Positions 52,284 to 60,756 of a stretch of DNA of 64,000 bases are shown here, one piece after another. Source of the DNA: Bog-159 sp963785255 (lineage in GTDB: Bacteria; Acidobacteriota; Terriglobia; Bryobacterales; Bryobacteraceae); assembly GCA_963785255.1 (NCBI GenBank), contig CAWAUR010000008.1:186001-250000 (forward strand). Reading direction: 5' to 3'. Position numbers and translations under genes: made by a program. How positions within the stretch are numbered: position 1 is the stretch's first letter; each line of letters starts with the position of its first letter. The notes under the pieces are model-generated. The model ran no database searches, was not told where the DNA came from, and saw only the letters and a program-made list of their open reading frames with translations.

Positions 52284-53151
52284 TGTAGGCGGCACCAAGT
52301 TCTCGATCGCCTTATTCGACGGCGAACAAATGGTGCGCCGCGAGTCGCGACGCACGGATGCCGAAGGCGGCCGCGATTGGATGCTCGGCCAGATCTCGTC
52401 CATCGCCCGCGCGTGGCAAAACGAAATGCCCGCCGCGCGTTGCGGCATCGGCTTCGGTGGCCCCGTCATCTTCACCGAACAGCGCGTGGCGCTTTCCACT
52501 CACGTCGGCGGATGGCGCGATTTCCATCTCACCGATTGGGTGCGCGATCTGCTGGGCGTCCCGGCTATCATGGATAACGACGCCAACGTCGGCGCGCTGG
52601 GCGAAGCCCGGTTCGGCGCGGGGCTAGGGCTTTCGCCGCTGTTTTACATGACGCTCTCGACCGGCATTGGCGGCGGCATTTACCACGATGGGCGTATCTG
52701 GCGCGGCGCCGATTCCTATGGCGGCGAGATCGGCCACCTGACCATCCGTCCCGATGGTCCCCAGTGCCTCTGCGGCTGGCACGGCTGTTTCGAGCGCATG
52801 TGCAGCGGCTTGTGGCTGGCGCGCGACTACGGCAAAACGGCGGAAGAGTTGATGCGCGATCCCGCTTTCGTCAGCCGCTACGTGGTGGATCTGGCGATGG
52901 GATTGAAAGCCTGCATTATGCTGTTGAATCCCGCGCGCATCGTAATTGGCGGCGGCATCGCGAAAGCAGGCGACCGGCTGTTCGATCCGTTGCGCGCGGA
53001 ACTGCGCCGCCAGATCACCGATTGGTCCGGCGCGCGCATCGATGTGGTCCCCGCCGCGCTGGGCGACGATAGCGTGCTGTGGGGCGCCCTGGCGCTGGCG
53101 GATTCGATTCTGCGCCAAGGGACCGCTCCGTTGAAGACGCAGGCTGGCTAA
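52264..53151 (+). CDS. ROK-family sugar kinase
   Basis: The protein has 295 residues. The ATP motif is AIDVGGTKFSIALFDGE; the catalytic Asp lies in IMDNDANVGALGEARFG; the zinc-site signature GEIGHLTIRPDGPQC continues LCGWHGCFERMCSG. ROK kinases phosphorylate glucose, N-acetylglucosamine or similar sugars. It is the last gene of the operon and is followed by a dense palindrome cluster. Confidence 0.92.
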   Translation: MRTLAIDVGGTKFSIALFDGEQMVRRESRRTDAEGGRDWMLGQISSIARAWQNEMPAARCGIGFGGPVIFTEQRVALSTHVGGWRDFHLTDWVRDLLGVPAIMDNDANVGALGEARFGAGLGLSPLFYMTLSTGIGGGIYHDGRIWRGADSYGGEIGHLTIRPDGPQCLCGWHGCFERMCSGLWLARDYGKTAEELMRDPAFVSRYVVDLAMGLKACIMLLNPARIVIGGGIAKAGDRLFDPLRAELRRQITDWSGARIDVVPAALGDDSVLWGALALADSILRQGTAPLKTQAG

Positions 53152-53154
53152 TTG

Positions 53155-53237
53155 GAGGGCGGGCAATCCTGCCCGCAGCCGGCTTTTCAGCCGGCTAGCC
53201 GCCTGAAAGGCGGCTGCGGCCAGGACTGGCCGCCCTC
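53155..53237. repeat. Nested palindrome cluster
   Basis: An outer stem GAGGGCGG/CCGCCCTC encloses AGCCGGCTTTTCAGCCGGCT (53178-53197) and AGCCGCCTGAAAGGCGGCT (53198-53216). A smaller GGGCGG...CCGCCC version with the shared CAATCCTGGCC motif is at 54526-54547. Confidence 0.85.
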
Positions 53238-53280
53238 TAATTGGTCTTCATCGCCTTCGTTGGCCCGCAGGGCCATGGGG

Positions 53281-53395
53281 CACTCCCTGACGGTTGCGGC
53301 TCGCTAAGTGGCGACGCGGCCGTTACTGAGCCGCGCGTTACCGAGCCGCGCGTTACGGAGCCGCGCGTTACCGAGCCGCGACCGTGAGGGAGCGG
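53281..53395. repeat. Family B element with four tandem 15-nt units
   Basis: The left arm begins at 53281 (CACTCCCTGACGG). Four units CGTTAC(T/C/G)GAGCCGCG run from 53321 to 53380 before the right arm ends at 53395. The units are copies of the inner part of the family B arm, so the array probably grew by slippage. Confidence 0.9.
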
Positions 53396-53476
53396 ACGTG
53401 CAGAAAGCTCAAGCGCTCTCAGCTTGCCAGCCAGATATACTAAACGTGTAACTCCGGTCTCCTTAGGAGGCACACC

Positions 53477-54523
53477 ATGGCACGCAGAAAGTCAGACCGC
53501 GAACAGGCAGGCCGAAGAGCCTTCCTGAAGCTGGGAGGCGCTGCGGCGGCGGGACTAATAGGCCGTAGCGCGTCCGCCCAAACTCCCGTCGCAAACCCCG
53601 CACCTGCCATGCCGGTACGCAACCTCGGACGCACCGGCTACAAGGTCGGCATCTTCAGCCTCGGTGGGCAAGCCGCGCTGGAACGCGCCGATAACGACGC
53701 CATCGCCGTACCCATCGTGGAAAGGGCGCTCGATCTGGGCGTGAACTATATCGATACATCGTCGATCTATGGTGGGCCGCATCGCTGGAGCGAGCGCTAT
53801 ATCGGACAAGTGATGAAGCGGCGCCGCGCAGAGACGTTCCTGGCCAGCAAGACCAAGGAGCGCACCCGCGACGGCAGCCTGCGCATGATCGAGGAGTCCT
53901 TGAAGCTGCTGCAGACCGATCACCTGGATCTTTGGCAATTGCACGATATCGGCCTGGCCGAGGATGTGGATGCGATATTCGCCAAGGGCGGCGCCATGGA
54001 AGCGCTGCTCCAGGCGCGCGAACAGAAGATGGTGCGCTATCTCGGTGTCACCGGCCACTTCCGTCCCGAACCATTGATGGAAGCCATCCGCCGCCATCCG
54101 TTCGATACCATCTTGATGGCCCTGAACGCGGCCGACTCGCACCACTACAGCTTCCGCGAAGAGTTGCTGCCGATGGCCGTGGAGAAGCAGATGGGCATCA
54201 TCGGCATGAAAGTGCCGGGGCGCAGCCGGCTGCTGGCAAGCTGGACGCCGCCGCCACTCGAGCAGCAACGGCATTCCTGGGAAGGCGCCGTGATCGCCAC
54301 CACGCCGGGGCCGTTCACCATGCGCGAAGCCATGTATTATTCGCTCTCGCACCCGGTCAGCACGGTGATTGTGGGCTGCGACTCGATCGTGCAGCTCGAA
54401 GAGAACGTGCAATTGGCGCGCGAGTTCACGCCGCTGAGCGAGCACCAGATGGCATCCTTCGCCGCGCGGGCGGAGCCGGTTTCCAAGCAGGCGCTCTTCT
54501 TCCGATTCGTCACCCGCGGATAG
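53477..54523 (+). CDS. Aldo/keto reductase with twin-arginine signal
   Basis: The protein has 348 residues. The start carries AGRRAFLKLGGAAAAGL, a Tat signal, so the folded enzyme is exported. The AKR tetrad is visible: Asp and Tyr in IDTSSIYGG, Lys in LASKTKERT and His in DLWQLHDIG. NADPH use is expected for the family. Family palindromes flank it on both sides; AGGAGG precedes the ATG. Confidence 0.92.
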   Translation: MARRKSDREQAGRRAFLKLGGAAAAGLIGRSASAQTPVANPAPAMPVRNLGRTGYKVGIFSLGGQAALERADNDAIAVPIVERALDLGVNYIDTSSIYGGPHRWSERYIGQVMKRRRAETFLASKTKERTRDGSLRMIEESLKLLQTDHLDLWQLHDIGLAEDVDAIFAKGGAMEALLQAREQKMVRYLGVTGHFRPEPLMEAIRRHPFDTILMALNAADSHHYSFREELLPMAVEKQMGIIGMKVPGRSRLLASWTPPPLEQQRHSWEGAVIATTPGPFTMREAMYYSLSHPVSTVIVGCDSIVQLEENVQLAREFTPLSEHQMASFAARAEPVSKQALFFRFVTRG

Positions 54524-54525
54524 TA

Positions 54526-54663
54526 GGGCGGCCAATCCTGGCCGCCCCTTGACTTTCTACATTCTGCCCGCCGCTTGTGGGGCAGGCACTCTGCCTGCGC
54601 GGGCCTCGTAGGCCCGCTCTTCGGCGTGCGAAGCACGTTTTGGACAGGCCGGGAGGCCAATCC
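54526..54663. repeat. Mosaic of palindromic repeats
   Basis: In order: GGGCGGCCAATCC...GGCCGCCC (54526-54547), a GTGGGGCAGGCA segment, the 25-nt repeat identical to 682-706 (54593-54617), and a family A palindrome (54642-54663). The same order of modules is seen around 637-775. Confidence 0.85.
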
Positions 54664-54728
54664 TGGCCGCCCTACATAATGGAACTTCCGCGCCGGCTCG
54701 TTCGTATTCCTTCCAGAACGGAGCAGCC

Positions 54729-55256
54729 ATGCATCGAAACCCCCGCCACGGCGGAGCCATCGCAGGCATCATGTTGACCGTCATGATGCTGGGCGTGCTG
54801 GGCATCGCCGCCCTGGTAACCACAGGTCTTTACGTCGCCGGCCATGTTCGCGTCAGCGATAACGATTGGCGCGAAACCACCGTCGAAACTCCCTTCGGCA
54901 GCCTGCGCGTGCGCGATAGCGATCGATTCGAACCTCGCCATATGGGCGTCCCCCTTTATCCGGGCGCGACCCGCGACGACCATTGCCGCAAACTCGCCAG
55001 CTTCCGCTTCGATTTCGGCGACATACATAAAGCCTTCGACCTATCCGCGGCCACCTATCGCACATCCGATTCCATCGATCGGGTGACGGATTTCTATCGC
55101 CGCGAATTGCCGCACTGGCTGATCAGCCAAAAAGAGGACGGCGGCTTCCAATTGTCCTTGACCAAACATGGCTACAAACGGATGGTGGCCATTTGCGAAG
55201 ATGGCGGCGAAACGCGCATCGCGCTTGCGTCCGTGGGAGAGCCTGAGTCAAACTGA
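54729..55256 (+). CDS. Hypothetical membrane-anchored protein
   Basis: The protein has 175 residues. One hydrophobic N-terminal helix (GIMLTVMMLGVLGIAALVTTGLY) is followed by a soluble domain (PFGSLRVRDSDRFEPRHMG ... VTDFYRRELPHW). No known domain. It is 27 bases from the zinc-ribbon gene in the same direction. Confidence 0.7.
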   Translation: MHRNPRHGGAIAGIMLTVMMLGVLGIAALVTTGLYVAGHVRVSDNDWRETTVETPFGSLRVRDSDRFEPRHMGVPLYPGATRDDHCRKLASFRFDFGDIHKAFDLSAATYRTSDSIDRVTDFYRRELPHWLISQKEDGGFQLSLTKHGYKRMVAICEDGGETRIALASVGEPESN

Positions 55257-55283
55257 TCGTAGGAGGCTTTGCGTCTCCGGATC

Positions 55284-55964
55284 ATGCCTGAATACTGTAC
55301 CTGCGGCGCTGAGTTGCCGCCCGATGCCCGGTTCTGCCACCGTTGCGGCAAACCTCAGCGCGAGGAACCCGGCCCCGAAACCGTGGAGCCCACGCCGGAG
55401 AACGCCCCGGCGCTGGTCACCGGCGCCCCACCCCTGCCTGCTACAGCGCCACCCCCAAGCGGTCCACCACGCGTCAATTTCCGCAACAAAACCGCTGTCC
55501 GAATCGGCTTGCTGATGGGCGGAGCGGCGTCGCTGCTCAGCGCCTTGCCTGCCGTGTTTCTGGGTCTTCCCGGTGTGGCTCTTTGGTGGATCTGCGCGGG
55601 ATTCCTGTCGGTGTATTTCTACCGCCGCCGCACGGGCTATTTGCTGACGGTCGATAACGGTTTGCGCATGGGCTGGATCACAGGGCTGCTGGGTTCCACG
55701 ATCATGTCGGTGGTATGCACGGCGATCATGGTGCCCCTGATCCGCGGCGGCGATCTGGCGCGGCTTTACGCAGACCAGTTCCACAAGGTGTATGGCAGTG
55801 ACCTGAGCGCACAGCAATTGAAGATGTTGGAAGATCCCAATACGCTGGCCCTGGCCATCGTTTTCGGGCTTCTGTTTTCGTTTTTGATCATCACGTTTCT
55901 GTGCACCGCCGGAGGCGCCCTTGGGGCGAAGATGATGGGCAGGGTCAGCGGCTCACGGCCGTAG
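55284..55964 (+). CDS. Zinc-ribbon multi-span membrane protein
   Basis: The protein has 226 residues from the ATG at 55284. The N-terminus CTCGAELPPDARFCHRCG is a zinc ribbon (CxC...CxxC). A proline-rich linker (about 30-65) leads to four membrane helices. Unknown role. Its 3' end overlaps the convergent DMT gene by 20 bases. Confidence 0.78.
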   Translation: MPEYCTCGAELPPDARFCHRCGKPQREEPGPETVEPTPENAPALVTGAPPLPATAPPPSGPPRVNFRNKTAVRIGLLMGGAASLLSALPAVFLGLPGVALWWICAGFLSVYFYRRRTGYLLTVDNGLRMGWITGLLGSTIMSVVCTAIMVPLIRGGDLARLYADQFHKVYGSDLSAQQLKMLEDPNTLALAIVFGLLFSFLIITFLCTAGGALGAKMMGRVSGSRP

Positions 55965-56880
55965 CGCTGGTTTGTGGTGCGCCAGCCACTGTCTTGGCGC
56001 GGCTGTATCTTTTCACGAGAGCCACACCGGCGAAGATGACGCCCATGGCAGCCGCCTCACGCGCGCCAAATGGCTCGCGATAGAACAGCCAGCCCAAGGT
56101 CACGGCCACCACCGAGTTCACATACGGATAGATGGAAGCCACGGCTACGGGCAGGCGATCCAGCGCGTAGATGTATGCGCTGTAGCCCACGATGGAACCG
56201 AAAATCACCAGGTAGAATAGCGCCAGCCCGCCACGCGCGCTCCAATGGACGGGATGCTCGTGAAAGGTCAGCGCGAAAGGCAGGAATGACAGGCCCGCCG
56301 CCAATTGCTGGACCGCGCCGATCACGATTGAATGCGCGCCGCTGGCCTGCCGCCGCTGATAGATGGAACCGAAGGCCCAACCGGCCATGCCCAGTTGCAG
56401 CACCAGAAATCCGCTCAACAGGCCTGCGTGGAAGGTGTGCGTATGCACGTCCGGCGCAAACAGGAGCGCCGCGCCGCCCAGGCCCACCAGCATGCCCAAT
56501 ATGGTGGGCAGGTGCAGCGGTTCGCCGCCGGGCAGCAGAGCTTCGGCGCCTACCATCCAGAAGGGCGAACAGGTAATAATCAGGCACGCCAAGCCGCTCG
56601 GCACCCACTGTTCGGCGAACACCAGCGCGCCATTGCCGATGCCCAGCACCAGCACGCCGCTCAGGCACGCCGCGCGCAGATCCTTACCGCGCGGCAGGGC
56701 GCCCCCGCGCAACCCGATCGCCGCCAGCATCAGCGAGCCTGAAATGATGAAGCGCGCGCACACCAGCATCAGCGGTGGAAACGACTCCAGCGCCATGCGG
56801 ATGCCCAGGTAAGTGGTTCCCCAGAAAAAGCAGACGGCAGCCAGCGCCAGATAGGCGCTGAAATGCGGATGGCGGGACAT
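55945..56880 (-). CDS. EamA/DMT-family transporter
   Basis: The protein has 311 residues. Two EamA repeats (LALAAVCFFWGTTYLGIRMA and MAGWAFGSIYQRRQ onward) and about ten helices are present, and the conserved TYLG appears near the first helix. Members export metabolites or drugs. The IS element lies 51 bases upstream of its start, within its promoter region. Confidence 0.87.
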   Translation of the reverse strand: MSRHPHFSAYLALAAVCFFWGTTYLGIRMALESFPPLMLVCARFIISGSLMLAAIGLRGGALPRGKDLRAACLSGVLVLGIGNGALVFAEQWVPSGLACLIITCSPFWMVGAEALLPGGEPLHLPTILGMLVGLGGAALLFAPDVHTHTFHAGLLSGFLVLQLGMAGWAFGSIYQRRQASGAHSIVIGAVQQLAAGLSFLPFALTFHEHPVHWSARGGLALFYLVIFGSIVGYSAYIYALDRLPVAVASIYPYVNSVVAVTLGWLFYREPFGAREAAAMGVIFAGVALVKRYSRAKTVAGAPQTSATAVSR

Positions 56881-56922
56881 CCTTTACCTTATCACGGAGC
56901 GCTGGCCGGGACGCAGCGGAAC

Positions 56923-56931
56923 ACCACGATC
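56923..56931 (+). repeat. 9-bp target-site duplication, left
   Basis: ACCACGATC directly abuts the IS left end and matches 58762-58770 exactly. Confidence 0.95.
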
Positions 56932-57025
56932 GGGTGTGCGACATGAAAGTGACGATTCGCGAGTTTTCTTTTTTTGTGGCCGTAAACCTAGCGTAGTGAT
57001 ACGCTAGGCCATCAGGAGGCTGTAC

Positions 57026-57427
57026 ATGTCCGATTCTTTGGTTGATCTGGAGGGCCGTCGCAACGCCGTGCGATCCCAAATCGCGCAGTTGGGTGATATG
57101 CGCTTTGGTTCCATTACCGGAACAGGTGGCCGTTGTGGAAATCCGAACTGTCATTGCCATCGGACCGGCGATCCCGGCCATGGCCCCTACTATCGACTGA
57201 CCCGCAAAGTGAAAGGCAAGACCGTCACCGAAACGTTTCCCTCTCCGGCCAGTTTGGCCAAAGCGCAGCGCGAGGTCGCCGAATGCCAGCGCTTCCGGGA
57301 ACTGGGCGAACAACTCTTGGACGTTAACGAACAGATCTGCGAGTTGCGGCCGGCAGAGGAGACCGCGCCGTCGGCCCAGGAAAAAAAACGGCCGAAGCCA
57401 TCCAAAAGGAAGTCACGCGCGAAGTAG
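57026..57427 (+). CDS. IS orfA, DUF6788-type protein
   Basis: The protein has 133 residues. The core FGSITGTGGRCGNPNCHCHR, followed by GPYYRLTRKVKGKTVTETF, is the DUF6788 motif found before ISKra4-type transposases. AGGAGG precedes the start. The end is lysine-rich, and the A8 run at 57381-57388 is where a -1 slip would fuse it to orfB. Confidence 0.82.
   Translation: MSDSLVDLEGRRNAVRSQIAQLGDMRFGSITGTGGRCGNPNCHCHRTGDPGHGPYYRLTRKVKGKTVTETFPSPASLAKAQREVAECQRFRELGEQLLDVNEQICELRPAEETAPSAQEKKRPKPSKRKSRAK
57381..57388 (+). other. A8 slippery run (putative programmed frameshift)
   Basis: In orfA the run is read as GAA AAA AAA. A -1 slip shifts directly into the orfB frame, which is open from here (ACG GCC GAA GCC) through the transposase domain. 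Transcriptional slippage is an alternative. Confidence 0.6.
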
Positions 57428-58737
57428 ACCAACTGTTACGCGTGGTCTTCAGCGCCCACCGCAAGACGGGGCGTTGGGAGCTGGAAGCCTTGGAAATGGC
57501 CATGCGCGCGGCCCTGCATCGAGCCGGGGCAGCCGCCCTAAGCCAACTGTTGCAATTCCCAGCCCCGGCTTCCCACCAACGGAACATTCTTTGCGCTTGC
57601 GGCCACCAGACGCGTTATCGGGAGTTGCGCTCCAAGCCGATCCTCACCGCCGTAGGCCCGGCGGAAACCTCGCGGCCTTACTACCTGTGCCCGGACTGCC
57701 ATAACGGCCAATTCCCTGCCGATGTCGAACTGGACATCGTCAACACGGAGTTCTCCCCCGGGGTGCGCCGCATGCTGGCTCTGGTAGGTCAGCAGGCCCC
57801 TTTTGATCGCGGGCGCCAGCAGATCCAACTGCTGGCCGACCTGGAGGTGACGACCAAGAATGTGGAGCGCACCGCGGAGGGCATTGGGCAGGATATCGCT
57901 GTAAGCGAAAAGGCCGAGATTCAGCGGGCCAAGCAACTGGATCTGCCCATCGTGTTGGGAAAGCCGATACCGATTCTCTGTGTGCAAATAGATGCCACCG
58001 GCATACCGGTGGTGAAGAAAGAAACGGTGGGCCGCCAGGGTAAGGACGGAAATCCGGCCCGCCATCGTGACGTCAAAGTGGGCTGCGTGTTCACCCAAAC
58101 TACCTGGAATGCGGAGGGCTATGCCATCCGCGATCCCGATTCGACCACCTAGGTCGCCGCCATTGAAACTGCCGAAGAATTTGGCAAGCGGATCTATCTG
58201 GAAGCTTGGAAGCGCGGATGGAGCCGCGCCGCAAAGAAAGTCGTGATCGGCGATGGAGCGGAATGGATCTGGAATATCGTCGCTCTATACTTTCCCGGCG
58301 CCATTCAGATCGTCGACCTCTATCATGCCCGCCAACATCTGTGGGACTTGGTACGCAAGCTGTACCTCAACCAAGAAGCCGAACAGAGACGCTGGATGAT
58401 GGTTCATCAGGACATGCTGGATAAAGGGAAAATCGAAGACCTGGTAGCCGCCCTCCGGTCCATCGACTCATCCCATCCCGAGTTGGCCGAAGCCGTCCGC
58501 ACCACGGCCCACTACTTTGAAGCCAACGCCGCGCGGATGCGCTACCCCGAATTCCGCAGCCAGCACCTGTTTGTCGGCTCGGGTGTCATAGAGGCCGGCT
58601 GCAAGACCGTCATCGGTTCCCGCTGTAAGCTGTCCGGCATGTTCTGGACTGTACGCGCGGCCAACGCCATCCTGGCCCTGCGATGCTGCCAACTCAATGG
58701 TCGCTTTGAGGACTACTGGGAGGCCCGCCGCGCGTGA
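57388..58737 (+). pseudogene. IS orfB transposase with amber stop
   Basis: The zinc-binding ILCACGHQTRYREL and the core RRQIQLLADLEVTTKN and CVQIDATGIPVVKK (first DDE acidic residue likely the D of QIDATG) lie before a TAG at 58150-58152. The same frame then continues without further stops: VVIGDGAEWIWNI (second acidic), HARQHLWDL and SGVIEAGCKTVIGSRCK. The stop replaces what would be a Tyr codon (TAC to TAG) in an otherwise uninterrupted 450-codon frame. Confidence 0.85.
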
Positions 58738-60107
58738 TCGTCACTTTTATGTCGCACACCCACCACGATCTGATTGGAGGTCTTGGTAACCGTCTGTTGA
58801 AATGTGGAACTGACTGCCGCAAAAGAAGTCACGCGCGTCGCCATGTTGGCATTGGCGTTGAAGTTCTCGACCGGCACCGCTAACGCCGCGGCAGATCCCT
58901 GGCCGGTCACGGCGGAAAAGTCATACTCGTATAGTTTATAGGAAACACCCGGAGTAAGTCCGCTGACGGTCACTAGCAGAGCCAGGTTAGTCATCCAGGC
59001 ATCCGGCGGGGCATTGGTGCAGCTTTGACCCCAGTTACTGGCGCCTATCTTGGGATTCTCATAATCGTACCCGGCGACAGGATCTTGCGGGTTCGTAACT
59101 CCCTCGGTAACGGTAGGCCCGGCAATGCTCAAAGCAACCGGAACCGTAACCGATGCGGGGTCTGCCGGACCGGCCACGGAAAACCCATAATTGTGAGGCC
59201 CGGATACAGGCACCGTGTTGTAGCCGGAACCGCCCGTGCGGGTTTGGATAGTCTTGTTGCCGGGGATGATCACGGAGTAAGCTTGCGCGCCCTTGCTATT
59301 GGCTCCCGCGCGCGTGTTCGCCATGGAGGCGAATGTGTAGCCGAATATGAAAGGCGTGCAACCCATTGTGTCCGAGCCGGCTCCCGGCGGAATCGAGGGA
59401 TTGGAGGTGAACTTAGTTCCAGAGAGCGTGTAAACGCCATGATCGTCAAAGTACACGACATCGTCGGGATAGTAAGTGCTATCCGCAGGCGAGTGATTGG
59501 TGCCGATTTTGATCACGGCCACTTCGTGATCGTACTGCGGATCGCCCCCGCCGTTATATAAGATCGCCATGGATACCTGATGCCCGGCGATGACTTGCTG
59601 CTTCACCCAGGCCATGTACTGCTCATATCCAGTTATGCCGGTAGTCTGAGCGGAGTAATTGAAGGTAGTGGCGTTCAGCCGTGAATTGGCGAGACACATG
59701 CCGGCGCCGGCATAAGTATTCGGTCCGGTAACTCCCGTTCCAGGGTCCTCGATGAGTAACTGGGCGTTGTAATTGGTCTTACCGCCGTGCGCGGAGCAGG
59801 CGCCAGGGGGTCCGGACTGAGAGAGCCCCGTGCCGCAAATCAGGCGGCCATTGAACTGCGACATCCACTGGCCGTTGCTCAATCCGGCTTCGATCATGGA
59901 AATCTCGCCGCAGTATCCGTCGTTATTTTCCCATTGATAAAACGGCTGGACCGGCTGCCGCGGGTAGATATAAGATGCGGTCGCTGGGGGCGTAGTGCCG
60001 TCCACCAGTTGCTGGCCGCAACCCGGCTCGGCGGCCCGCGTGCCTGCCACGCCACAGACTACAAGAATGGAGATCAGAATCGGTGCGATCCCGGTGCGTA
60101 CTGCCAT
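58713..60107 (-). pseudogene. Secreted papain-like-fold protein, 3' end replaced by the IS
   Basis: The protein has a signal peptide (IAPILISILVVCGVAGTRA) from the ATG at 60107 (GGAGGGG upstream). NDGYCGEISMIEAGLSNGQ carries a Cys in the position expected of a C39/papain-like nucleophile, and YDHEVAVIKIG with VVYFDDHGVY offers His and Asp. The last codons read through the IS end. Joining the sequence across the element by removing it and one copy of the duplication restores QIVVFRCVPASAP followed by TGA, so about nine native residues were replaced with IS-derived ones. The role is unknown; a cell-wall or secreted peptidase is inferred. Confidence 0.78.
58762..58770 (+). repeat. 9-bp target-site duplication, right
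   Basis: ACCACGATC follows the right IS end. Confidence 0.95.
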
Positions 60108-60148
60108 GCCGATGGAGCCCCTCCGCGGCAATTATAACAGCGGCGCCG

Positions 60149-60637
60149 TCACTTGCGCAGCCTTACTATATGCAATCGTTCGAGCATTCTTACCGAACGC
60201 GCCGGCCGTTTGTCGGTAGAAACCACCAGCCGGATAGGTCCCTGTTGGGCGGTCAGTGATTGGCCCTCATGCCGGTCCGCTACCAGTACGTGCGTTCCCG
60301 CAATGTCCGGGTCGAGTTCCCCCAAGCTGAAGACCACCTGATATCCGTCGTGCGCCTCGGCCAGAAGATACCCGGCCAAGGCCTTGCCGCGCATCTCTTT
60401 TCCGAACGGGACGCCGGCCTTTTTAAGGATTTCCACCAGGGGCACGCCCTCGTAAGCGACCTTAGATCCATCCGGCTCCGAAAGCATGGCGGATTCGCGA
60501 GGCATCTTCGCCAGTTCGGCGGCTGTCAGCGTGATGGGAGTGGCGACGTCCCCGTCCACAGTCAGTTTGACCGTGGCTTCAGGCGCCGTTTGGGCCGCCA
60601 GTACCGCGCCGCAGAGCACGGCAGTCAGAATGCGCAT
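60149..60637 (-). CDS. SUOX-like molybdopterin-fold domain protein
   Basis: The protein has 162 residues with a signal peptide (AVLCGAVLAAQ). VTPITLTAAELAKMP-like and YEGVPLVEILKKAGVPFG segments fit the oxidoreductase molybdopterin-binding (SUOX) fold, and RLVVSTDKRPARSVRMLERL closes it. The molybdenum-ligand Cys of sulfite oxidases is absent from the mature domain, so a non-catalytic role is likely. Confidence 0.78.
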   Translation of the reverse strand: MRILTAVLCGAVLAAQTAPEATVKLTVDGDVATPITLTAAELAKMPRESAMLSEPDGSKVAYEGVPLVEILKKAGVPFGKEMRGKALAGYLLAEAHDGYQVVFSLGELDPDIAGTHVLVADRHEGQSLTAQQGPIRLVVSTDKRPARSVRMLERLHIVRLRK

Positions 60638-60715
60638 GTTTCCTCCGAACGAATGGGTTTTGCTGCATGTCCAGTATACAAGACGATATCTCGGATATGA
60701 AGGCGTATGCCGCCT

Positions 60716-60737
60716 GGACAGGCCGAGAGGCCTGTCC
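60716..60737. repeat. Family A palindrome, copy 6
   Basis: GGACAGGCC, GAGA, GGCCTGTCC. It lies 20 bases before the M13 peptidase start, in the divergent promoter region. Confidence 0.9.
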
Positions 60738-60756
60738 TACCGTTACAATCGAGGTC

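Larger units (their letters stand above)
53152..53476. other. Repeat-rich gap, no gene
   Basis: Contains nested palindromes (53155-53237) and a large family B element with tandem repeats (53281-53395). AGGAGG at 53465-53470 is the ribosome-binding site of the next gene. Confidence 0.8.
56932..58761. mobile_element. Complete insertion sequence, ISKra4-like
   Basis: The element is 1,830 bp. Terminal inverted repeats begin GGGTGTGCGACAT and continue (R)AAAGTGACGAT, 24 of 25 bases matching between ends (56932 inward and 58761 inward). The flanking 9-bp duplications are perfect, so the insertion is recent. It carries a DUF6788-type orfA and a transposase orfB in the -1 frame. Two-ORF organisation with an A8 slippery run is reported for some ISKra4 groups; the assignment is by these features, not by a search. 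The premature stop in orfB suggests this copy cannot move unaided. Confidence 0.88.

Noticed and set aside
53321..53380. Tandem repeats considered as CRISPR
   Set aside because: 15-nt units are directly adjacent with no spacers and match family B arms; no cas genes.
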